Positions 57,367-64,000 of a stretch of DNA of 64,000 nucleotides are shown piece by piece. Source of the stretch: Paraglaciecola sp. T6c (GTDB taxonomy: Bacteria > Pseudomonadota > Gammaproteobacteria > Enterobacterales > Alteromonadaceae). The position numbers and the translations under genes were made by a program. Position 1 is the stretch's first letter, and every line of letters begins with the position of its first letter. The notes under the pieces were generated by a model. The model had not been told where the DNA came from. It saw only the letters and a program-made list of their open reading frames with translations, and did not search any database. The stretch is taken from positions 3,224,001 to 3,288,000 of the forward strand of contig NC_008228.1 of assembly GCF_000014225.1 (NCBI RefSeq), given 5' to 3'.

Positions 57367-60204
57367 ATGAAACACTTTACACATAGTTTTACCCATACCA
57401 AACTTGCCAGTGCCGTGGCGTTTGCACTAATAAGTTTGCACACCACTTCACCTGTTTACGCTCAACAAGCGGACGACCAAGAAGTAGAAGTTATCAATGT
57501 GAAAGGCGTCAGAGGTGCATTGGTTAGCGCAGCAAATATAAAACGTGATTCAGATGGGGTCGTTGATGCGATTACTGCACAAGATATAGGTAAATTCCCT
57601 GATACCAATTTGGCTGAATCGCTGCAACGTATTACCGGTGTGTCAATTGACCGCTCCAACAACGAGGGGAATCAAGTCACGGTGCGCGGCTTTGGACCTA
57701 GCTTTAATTTAGTCACCCTCAACAATCGTCAAATGCCCACATCATCCACTTTGTTAGAAGACGGAATTGATCGCAGCTTTAATTTTCGTGAAATTGCCGC
57801 AGAGAGTGTGTCAGGTGTAGAGGTATACAAAACTGGTAAGGCGAACATTTCCTCTGGTGGCATCGGCTCTACTATTAATATAAAAACCGCGAAACCTTTT
57901 GATTATGATGGCTTCAAAGCCGTGGCAACGGTCAAAGGCGTAGTGGATACCAGTGTCGAAGTGGGCGATAGCGTTACACCCGAGGTGTCAGGTATGGTGA
58001 GCCAGCAATTTGCAGACGGTAAAGTCGGTGTGCTGTTGTCTCTATCACACGCTGAGCGTGACAGTCGTAAGGAACGTGTCGGCACACCTGGCTGGGTGCC
58101 TGAACGAGGTTCTAACGTTGATAAAAGTGGCATAGATACAAATCTAAATCCAAGCCGCACACACTGGGCACCATTGTCCATCAGTGTGGATACCCACGAT
58201 AACCACAGAGAGCGACAAAATGCGCAATTGGTGCTGCAAATGGCACCAAGCGACACCTTAGTTGCAACATTGGACTACACCCTTTCACGATTTGAAGAAA
58301 CCTCGAACATTAATCGCACCAGCTTTTGGTTTGACGGTGATACAGGAGGTGACGCAGATGCTAACGGCACAGTCACTAATCCGTTTAGAAATGACGATGA
58401 GTTGAATTTTTGGTCGTATCACAACTACTTTAATACTGAAAATGATTCAATCGGCTTGAACCTTGAGTATCAAGCCACGGAAAACCTAAGTTTTAATTTC
58501 GATTACCATGACTCAACGTCACATTCGCAGCCAGATGGGCGCAACTCAGAAACCATCATGAACCTGAAAAACCCACGTGTGAACGATACCAATGGCGATG
58601 GTATTGCCGACCGTGGCGGCGTAGATGTGAGCATTACGACTCACCCAAATGGTCGACCAGATATATTCTTCGATGCAGCCGATTTACCCGGTCAAGACCC
58701 TTACGCCAGCCAGAACATTCAATTTGATTTGTTTCAAACCCGCGGATACGAAATTGAAAACAACATCAAGCAAGCACAGTTACATGGACAATGGCTCAAT
58801 GCCTATAGCGGCGCGTTAAACAAAATCAATTTCGGAGTGGCCAATACCGATTACACAATAGACACCTATGCCAAGCGAACCATCGCCTTCGTGCCGCTTG
58901 ATATTTCTACTTTGGATTTACAGTTCAATAGCAGCAATGGCTTTGGCAAAGACATAGGTGGCAACAGCAACTTCTTTCCTTTGCTATCGAGTTACAGCGC
59001 TCAAGACGCTTTGCAACTGGTGAAAGATCAAGGTTTTTACTTTCAAGAAGACCCTGTATACAACGGTGTAAATGAAGAAACCTTCGCCGTTTATTTATCC
59101 TTTGATTTTGAAACAGAATTCAATCAGATGCCGATTAAGTTCAATGCAGGCCTACGCTGGGAAGACACAGATGTCACATCAACATCTCTTCAACGGGGCA
59201 TTAAATCTTTAAACTACGTTAATACAGCAGGGCGTTTTGGCGAAGTGTTTACCGACGAGCCGACCAATATTCGTCTTGAAGGCAGCTATACACGATTATT
59301 GCCAAATATGGATTTCAACATCGAGTTTACTGACGACTTAGTCGGTCGCGTATCATATAGCACCACCTTGAGCCGCCCTGATTTATCATCATTGTTTCCC
59401 TCAACAACCATAGATGCAAGACCTGACGGTCCTTACAGCGCCTCAATTGGCAATCCTGGATTACTGCCTCTTGAATCAAAGAACATCGATTTATCGCTAG
59501 AGTGGTATTATGGCAATGGTAGCTACGCATCAGTAGGTTTCTTCAAAAAGTACGTTGAAAACTTTATCGGTATTACTACTCGAGAAGGCACGATGCCTGA
59601 TGTGAACGGCAACCCTCTTACCGATCCGAGTATCATTCCTCGCCCAGGTTGCCCAGATGAAGTAGTCGGCGGCAACCCCGCGTGTTTCTCTACCCCTGAC
59701 GATCCAGAAATTACCTTTTTAATCTCATCGCCCGATAATTTAAATGATGCCGAAGTAGATGGTTGGGAGCTCAATCTACAACACATTTTTGGTGAAAGCG
59801 GATTTGGTACAGTGGCCAACATGACCTTTGTCGATGGAAACGTTGAATACGATGTGTATGACGTTAACAGCACCTTTGCGTTAACCGGATTGAGCGATTC
59901 AGCAAACCTTATCGCATTCTATGAAAAAGACGGCTTTCAGGCACGTATTGCTTACAACTGGCGGGATGATTTCTTATTGGCGCTCTACCAACCTCAGCGT
60001 CAAGGGGAGCCAAACTTCGTTGAAGCGTATGGCCAGTGGGATATTAATGTCAGCTATGACATTAATGAAAATCTGTCGGTGTTCGTCGAGGGATTAAATA
60101 TCACTGAAGAAACTACCCGCAGACATGGCCGCTTTGCCGATCAACTCATCAGTGCAGAGCAGTTTGGTGCAAGGTACAACATAGGTGTCAGTGCTAAATT
60201 TTAG
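57367..60204 (+). CDS. TonB-dependent receptor, carbohydrate type
   Basis: Outer-membrane transporter of 945 residues. A signal peptide (~1-33, ending VYAQ) precedes a plug domain (IGKFPDTNLAESLQRITGVSIDR, VTVRGFGPSFNLVTLN) and a 22-strand barrel with a C-terminal Phe (GVSAKF). The plug motifs are those of the large TonB receptors that take up oligosaccharides in Alteromonadales and Caulobacter. A Cys pair lies in an extracellular loop (GCPDEVVGGNPAC). The adjacent sulfatase suggests a sulfated glycan fragment as cargo. Confidence 0.92.
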   Translation: MKHFTHSFTHTKLASAVAFALISLHTTSPVYAQQADDQEVEVINVKGVRGALVSAANIKRDSDGVVDAITAQDIGKFPDTNLAESLQRITGVSIDRSNNEGNQVTVRGFGPSFNLVTLNNRQMPTSSTLLEDGIDRSFNFREIAAESVSGVEVYKTGKANISSGGIGSTINIKTAKPFDYDGFKAVATVKGVVDTSVEVGDSVTPEVSGMVSQQFADGKVGVLLSLSHAERDSRKERVGTPGWVPERGSNVDKSGIDTNLNPSRTHWAPLSISVDTHDNHRERQNAQLVLQMAPSDTLVATLDYTLSRFEETSNINRTSFWFDGDTGGDADANGTVTNPFRNDDELNFWSYHNYFNTENDSIGLNLEYQATENLSFNFDYHDSTSHSQPDGRNSETIMNLKNPRVNDTNGDGIADRGGVDVSITTHPNGRPDIFFDAADLPGQDPYASQNIQFDLFQTRGYEIENNIKQAQLHGQWLNAYSGALNKINFGVANTDYTIDTYAKRTIAFVPLDISTLDLQFNSSNGFGKDIGGNSNFFPLLSSYSAQDALQLVKDQGFYFQEDPVYNGVNEETFAVYLSFDFETEFNQMPIKFNAGLRWEDTDVTSTSLQRGIKSLNYVNTAGRFGEVFTDEPTNIRLEGSYTRLLPNMDFNIEFTDDLVGRVSYSTTLSRPDLSSLFPSTTIDARPDGPYSASIGNPGLLPLESKNIDLSLEWYYGNGSYASVGFFKKYVENFIGITTREGTMPDVNGNPLTDPSIIPRPGCPDEVVGGNPACFSTPDDPEITFLISSPDNLNDAEVDGWELNLQHIFGESGFGTVANMTFVDGNVEYDVYDVNSTFALTGLSDSANLIAFYEKDGFQARIAYNWRDDFLLALYQPQRQGEPNFVEAYGQWDINVSYDINENLSVFVEGLNITEETTRRHGRFADQLISAEQFGARYNIGVSAKF

Positions 60205-60222
60205 CGCTGGTATTATATAAAC

Positions 60223-60244
60223 AGAGGGCTAATCATCGCCCTCT
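60223..60244 (+). terminator. hairpin between receptor and sulfatase genes
   Basis: Perfect 7-bp stem (agagggc / gccctct, loop of eight) after the receptor stop, but with no T-run. It may reduce read-through into the sulfatase gene or stabilise the receptor mRNA end. Confidence 0.4.
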
Positions 60245-60277
60245 TACATTGATTACACGTGGTACAGGGAATTTGAT

Positions 60278-61738
60278 ATGTTTAAATTTACACTCTATAG
60301 GCACTTTAAAATGGTGGCGCAAACCATTTTTACATTGAGTGCGCTGTTGCTTGCTCCTCATGTGGTTGCAAAACAACGCCCCAACATAATATTGATCATT
60401 GCAGATGATTTAAATTGGGACGATCTTGGGGCCTACGGTCACACTGGGGTAAAAACCCCCAACCTAGATAAGCTCGCCAAGGGCGGTATGCGCTTTGATA
60501 ACGCATTCTTGACGGCAAGTTCGTGCAGCCCTAGCCGCGCAAGTATGATCACTGGCCGCTACCCTCACAACACCAATGCAGAGCAGCTTCACTGGCCTTT
60601 GCCGAAAGAACAAGTCACTGTTTCACAAACGTTACGTGACGCTGGCTATTGGACAGCAGCCGCTGGAAAGTGGCACCTAGGCGAAGACACCAAGCAACGA
60701 TTTGATGAAGTGGTAGAGTCTAGATATGGCATTGATGAGCCCTCAGGTAGCGCACAGTGGGTGCCGCTGTTAGAGAAACGCCCAAAAGACAAACCGTTTT
60801 TCTTATGGTTCGCCTCATGGGATTCACATCGTCCGTTTTATCAAGGTGAATACCCCCATAAACATACTCAAGACGATGTGCGCTTACCGCCTTATTACCC
60901 AGCGACCGAACTTTACATGAATGATTTCGCCGCCTATTACGACGAGATTTCCCGCTTAGACGAACACGTTGGCAAGGTCGTCAATACTCTTGAACAACAA
61001 GGCGTAGCAGAGAATACCTTGATCGTATTTGTGGCGGATAATGGCCGGCCCTTTGCCAGAGACAAAACCACGCTATACGACTCAGGCGTTAAAACCCCAT
61101 TTATTGCCTATTGGCCAAATGGGATCCCTAAAGGCAGCGTTAGCCAAAGTATTATCAGTAGCATAGATTTAGCCCCTACGTTTGCAGATTTAGCCAACAC
61201 AAATATCCCAAATACCTTTGAAGGTAAAAGTCTGACTGAATTATTCGAATCCCCTGAAAAGCCATTTCGAGAGTATGCGATTTCAGAGCGTAACTGGCAC
61301 GACTTCGAAGATCATGGCCGTTCCGTACGCACCGAGCAGTATCGGTACATTCGCAACAACTACTACGATTTACCTGCCACACCGAGTGCGGACACGGTTT
61401 ACCACAAAACATGGTGGGAGCTTACCCGATTATTCGAGCAAGGTGCATTAACGCCAAACCAAGCTAGACCGTTTCTGGCCCCAAGACCCAAAGAAGAATT
61501 ATATGATTTGATCAACGACCCGTTCGAGCTGACAAACCTTGCCACTGACGAAAACTACTTTAGTGTGCTTGCGCATCACAGTGCAATTTTAGATAAATGG
61601 ATAACATCAAGTAACGACTTTATCCCGAGTTTTCGTACGCCAGATGATTTCGATCGTGTGAGAGGCGCATATGCGCCTCATCGCAAACGTCCTCGCCCCT
61701 CGAAAATGCAAATGTACCAAGCGTCTGGTCGCTACTGA
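60278..61738 (+). CDS. exported type I sulfatase (arylsulfatase family S1)
   Basis: Sulfate ester hydrolase of 486 residues. A signal peptide (1-31, ending VVA) is followed by the metal motif IIADDLNWDDLGAYG (Asp43, Asp44) and the signature CSPSRASMITG. Cys83 in C-x-P-S-R must be turned to formylglycine, and no modifying enzyme is encoded in this window. AGGGA upstream supports the start at 60278, although Met12 is an alternative. It follows the TonB receptor by 73 bp and ends with its own terminator. It probably removes sulfate from a marine glycan in the periplasm or outside. Confidence 0.92.
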   Translation: MFKFTLYRHFKMVAQTIFTLSALLLAPHVVAKQRPNIILIIADDLNWDDLGAYGHTGVKTPNLDKLAKGGMRFDNAFLTASSCSPSRASMITGRYPHNTNAEQLHWPLPKEQVTVSQTLRDAGYWTAAAGKWHLGEDTKQRFDEVVESRYGIDEPSGSAQWVPLLEKRPKDKPFFLWFASWDSHRPFYQGEYPHKHTQDDVRLPPYYPATELYMNDFAAYYDEISRLDEHVGKVVNTLEQQGVAENTLIVFVADNGRPFARDKTTLYDSGVKTPFIAYWPNGIPKGSVSQSIISSIDLAPTFADLANTNIPNTFEGKSLTELFESPEKPFREYAISERNWHDFEDHGRSVRTEQYRYIRNNYYDLPATPSADTVYHKTWWELTRLFEQGALTPNQARPFLAPRPKEELYDLINDPFELTNLATDENYFSVLAHHSAILDKWITSSNDFIPSFRTPDDFDRVRGAYAPHRKRPRPSKMQMYQASGRY

Positions 61739-61767
61739 ACATAAAAGTGGCTCAAGTTCCCGGTAAA

Positions 61768-61799
61768 GGTGGCGAAGCGGTTAATCGTCACCTTTTTTT
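61768..61799 (+). terminator. rho-independent terminator of the sulfatase gene
   Basis: Stem ggtggcga / tcgtcacc (one G-T pair), loop of nine, then seven T. It lies 30 bp after the sulfatase stop. Confidence 0.85.
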
Positions 61800-61836
61800 A
61801 TTCGTTCATGTGCACAACTGAACATGAATTTAATTG

Positions 61837-62307
61837 CTAAATCGGCAAGTCATCTAACAACAAGGTCATAAAGCAACTATTCGGGTCAAGCGGGTAACTA
61901 GAAAACGGCCCACAATCAACAAAGCCGAACCTACGATACAGGTTTTTAGCGGGTTCGAAGTAACTCATGGTGCCGGTTTCTAAGCTTAGGCGGCATAATC
62001 CACTTTGCTTGGCATGGTGAATCAAATGCTGTAGCAACGCCGCTCCAACGCCACGTTTACGGGCATCATGAGCGCTGCGCATGGATTTAATTTCGCCATG
62101 GGTGTCCGACAACGACTTTAATGCGATGCAACCTAACACCTTGTCGTTCTCGCGAGCTGACCAAAACGTGATCGATTCATGTTTAAGCGCCTGCATATCT
62201 AATGCATGCACGCTTTCGGGTGGCGATGTGGCGTACATATCTGCTAAATGCTCTTCTAGCAAACCTCGCACCCCATCACAGGTTAATGTGTCCACGGCTA
62301 TCTTCAT
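61837..62307 (-). CDS. GNAT-family N-acetyltransferase
   Basis: Acetyltransferase of 156 residues. The acetyl-CoA motif is RKRGVGAALLQHLIHHA (~84-100), with SLETGTMSYFEPAKNLYRRFGF later, a pattern of small-molecule or amino-acid acetyltransferases such as YafP/PhnO-like proteins. The substrate is unknown. It is a single gene between converging and diverging neighbours. Confidence 0.88.
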   Translation of the reverse strand: MKIAVDTLTCDGVRGLLEEHLADMYATSPPESVHALDMQALKHESITFWSARENDKVLGCIALKSLSDTHGEIKSMRSAHDARKRGVGAALLQHLIHHAKQSGLCRLSLETGTMSYFEPAKNLYRRFGFVDCGPFSSYPLDPNSCFMTLLLDDLPI

Positions 62308-62752
62308 CTCCTTGCGCTCCTTTAAGCATTTTTTTAATCACGCTATTTAAGCGCGTAATTTGAGCGCACAATATGCTATTACCTAGCTTTCAAACGCCAT
62401 ACTTTTGCAATTCACACGGCTTCTAAGTCGCAAACACGTGTACTTTTTATCGGGCTAATTGATCTTTGTCAATTGATCTAAGACACGCTTTGCCCAAATT
62501 TTAGCGCGTTTTACGCATTTCTTTTACGCTTGTTTCCACTACCCATCGCTTGCTTATAACCTTAATCAAAACCTATATGTGGCAAGGTTTAGCACCGTCT
62601 AATCCATACTGACCCCGCCCTAAATAATGCTCAATTTTGGCAATGCGATCGTTGCCAAGCACCAACAAATCAGGAATACAAATGTGCAGTTACCTTTTAT
62701 TCGGTACTTGTATATGATTTATCAACACGAATATTTGTACGGACAAATTTTA
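62308..62752. other. 445-bp gap upstream of the VOC gene
   Basis: No supported ORF; the frame of the VOC gene is open back to 62627, but that part has no conserved features. It must hold divergent promoters for the GNAT and VOC genes. A TTGAT-N4-GTCAA element at 62459-62472 resembles an FNR-type site at nine of ten arm positions and is weak evidence alone. Confidence 0.4.
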
Positions 62753-63847
62753 ATGAGTTTGAAATTGAATAAACAATTTTTGATTTTAATCATAGGCGCA
62801 CTGTTAGCGAGCTTCACTCTTGCCAAACATGCCTATGCAGATTCAAACGATGCATTAGCGCCCAAAAGTAGTGTGCAAGACGCCCTTGCAATGCCACTAC
62901 ATACCGTGACGATTGCCACGGTATCGTTGGAAAAAAGCCTATTGTTTTACCGTGATGGTATGGGCATGCAGGTTGAAGGGCCTTTAAAAATAAGTCCTGC
63001 TCTGGAAAAAACACACCGTGCACTATGGCAAATGCCAGACGATCTAAGTTGGCAGACTTATCGCTTATATCGAAAAGGGGTAAACAGCGCCATACAAATT
63101 CGTCTACTTGTGCTGAGTAAGCCCATGCCGACCATCCATGATAGTTGGAACTCGAGAGAGCTAGGGCCTTTCTCTTTGGGCTTTCCCAATACGGATACCA
63201 TTGCGCTGGATAGACACATTCGTACCATAGGTTTTGGGGCACTCAATACCCTTGAAAGCTACCCTATCCCACGCGCGGATGGTAGTACCTACCAAATAGA
63301 CGAAACCATTTTTAATGCCCCAGATTTTAATCATGGAGTCGCTATCACCCGTGGCAATGGTATGGCGCAATTGGGCCCAACAGACGCAAACGGCAAAGGT
63401 GGGCCTGCCTATTCGGCACAAGTGATCACAGATTCAGCATCACAGCTTACCTTTTATACGGACGTACTTGGCCTTGAAATTCGCTCAGACAGGGTATTCA
63501 AATCCGCTGGTGACAAAGGGGCAATGAATCTGCCCAATGGCACCGAGTTCAGATTCGCCATTGTATACAGTAAAGGCGCGACGACTGGCCACATGCTGTT
63601 TGTGGATTTTCACAACGTTGAACCGATCAAACCCAAAAATGCACCTAGCTTACCGAATATTGGCTTAGGCATGTGGAGCTTCCCTGTACGCTCGATACAA
63701 CAGGTCATGGATAATGCCAACGCACACGGCGCAATGATAGTCAGTCAGCCTAAACGGGTTAACGATCCGCTTGTGGGCGAATCCATGGTTGCCACGTTAC
63801 GTGCCCCCAACGGCTTTTTAATTGAAGTGTTTGAGGTGCAACCCTAA
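62753..63847 (+). CDS. exported two-domain VOC (glyoxalase-fold) protein
   Basis: Protein of 364 residues from the ATG at 62753, chosen because a signal peptide follows (MSLKLNKQFLILIIGALL..., cut near AYA-DS). Two vicinal-oxygen-chelate modules are visible: TVTIATVSLEKSLLFYRDGMGM at the start of the first, and SAQVITDSASQLTFYTDVLGLE with a C-terminal GFLIEVFEV for the second. VOC proteins are metal-dependent lyases, dioxygenases, isomerases or resistance proteins; an exported one is uncommon. The function is unknown. Its stop overlaps the next start by one base. Confidence 0.82.
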   Translation: MSLKLNKQFLILIIGALLASFTLAKHAYADSNDALAPKSSVQDALAMPLHTVTIATVSLEKSLLFYRDGMGMQVEGPLKISPALEKTHRALWQMPDDLSWQTYRLYRKGVNSAIQIRLLVLSKPMPTIHDSWNSRELGPFSLGFPNTDTIALDRHIRTIGFGALNTLESYPIPRADGSTYQIDETIFNAPDFNHGVAITRGNGMAQLGPTDANGKGGPAYSAQVITDSASQLTFYTDVLGLEIRSDRVFKSAGDKGAMNLPNGTEFRFAIVYSKGATTGHMLFVDFHNVEPIKPKNAPSLPNIGLGMWSFPVRSIQQVMDNANAHGAMIVSQPKRVNDPLVGESMVATLRAPNGFLIEVFEVQP

Positions 63848-64000
63848 TGCGCGCCTTCAAACTGACATCTATATTACTGGGTTCTTTGCTGTGCTCCTTT
63901 CTGGTGTCCTTGTTGATCGTGCCTTTTACTCACGCAAAAGACTTCACACTTAACGGGTTTACCGAAACCGTTTTTATCGTCTCAGACGTCGAAAGAAGCA
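63847..64000 (+). CDS. start of a second exported VOC-like protein (partial)
   Basis: The ATG shares a base with the previous stop (taATG), so the genes are coupled. The 51 codons seen encode a signal peptide (MRAFKLTSILLGSLLCSF..., cut near THA-KD) and then LNGFTETVFIVSDVERS, which looks like the first strand of a VOC domain. The rest is beyond the window. Confidence 0.65.
   Translation, partial: MRAFKLTSILLGSLLCSFLVSLLIVPFTHAKDFTLNGFTETVFIVSDVERS

Noticed and set aside
62459-62472. FNR-like box TTGAT-N4-GTCAA
   Set aside because: One mismatch, far from either neighbouring gene start, and no oxygen-related gene nearby; too weak to list as a site.

Overview
The window looks like chromosomal DNA from a marine gammaproteobacterium, most likely Alteromonadales (Alteromonadaceae, Glaciecola/Paraglaciecola-like). 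This is inferred from moderate GC, a Lap-type adhesin system, TonB receptors and sulfatases, SGLT-like sugar symporters, several LacI regulators, and an N-type ATPase beside a CorA transporter. No rRNA, tRNA, insertion sequence, prophage or CRISPR array was recognised. The species is not proven.

Region 1 (1-22,096) is a complete Lap-type adhesin retention and release module. A giant repeat adhesin runs leftward off the window with at least 4,642 codons. Diverging from it are a TolC-like outer-membrane protein, a LapB-like ABC exporter with a degenerate C39 domain, and a LapC-like membrane fusion protein. Converging on these are lapG (periplasmic cysteine protease) and lapD (degenerate GGDEF/EAL c-di-GMP receptor). 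The adhesin N-terminus carries a TAAG motif at residues 109-112, the type of site LapG cuts. High c-di-GMP should let LapD hold LapG and keep the adhesin on the surface; low c-di-GMP should release it. A hybrid histidine kinase and a GGDEF-EAL protein follow (22.2-26.6 kb).

Region 2 (26.9-39.1 kb) has a PLP enzyme of the D-cysteine desulfhydrase/L-cysteate sulfo-lyase type, a CorA transporter, and a nine-gene N-type rotary ATPase operon in the order atpD-C-Q-R-B-E-F-A-G. A CxxC AhpD-like protein and a GAF-GGDEF diguanylate cyclase come next.

Region 3 (39.1-45.8 kb) is a sugar uptake regulon on the minus strand: galM-like epimerase, LacI, MFS transporter and second LacI in one unit, then an SGLT-like Na+/sugar symporter. 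The same 16-bp LacI-type element lies upstream of both units.

Region 4 (45.9-56.0 kb) is a seven-gene minus-strand operon: Gfo/Idh/MocA oxidoreductase, sugar isomerase, NupG-like MFS, Tat-lipoprotein isomerase, Fe-S GMC dehydrogenase, its Tat-exported small subunit, and a secreted DUF1080 protein. It ends in a strong terminator. Opposite it are a LacI regulator and a Tat-exported isomerase. I read this as an oxidative (3-keto sugar) glycoside-cleavage pathway, partly periplasmic. No classical glycoside hydrolase was recognised anywhere in the window.

Region 5 (56.1-64.0 kb) holds a GntR/FCD regulator, a large TonB-dependent receptor, a type I sulfatase, a GNAT acetyltransferase and two adjacent exported VOC-fold proteins, the last cut by the window edge.
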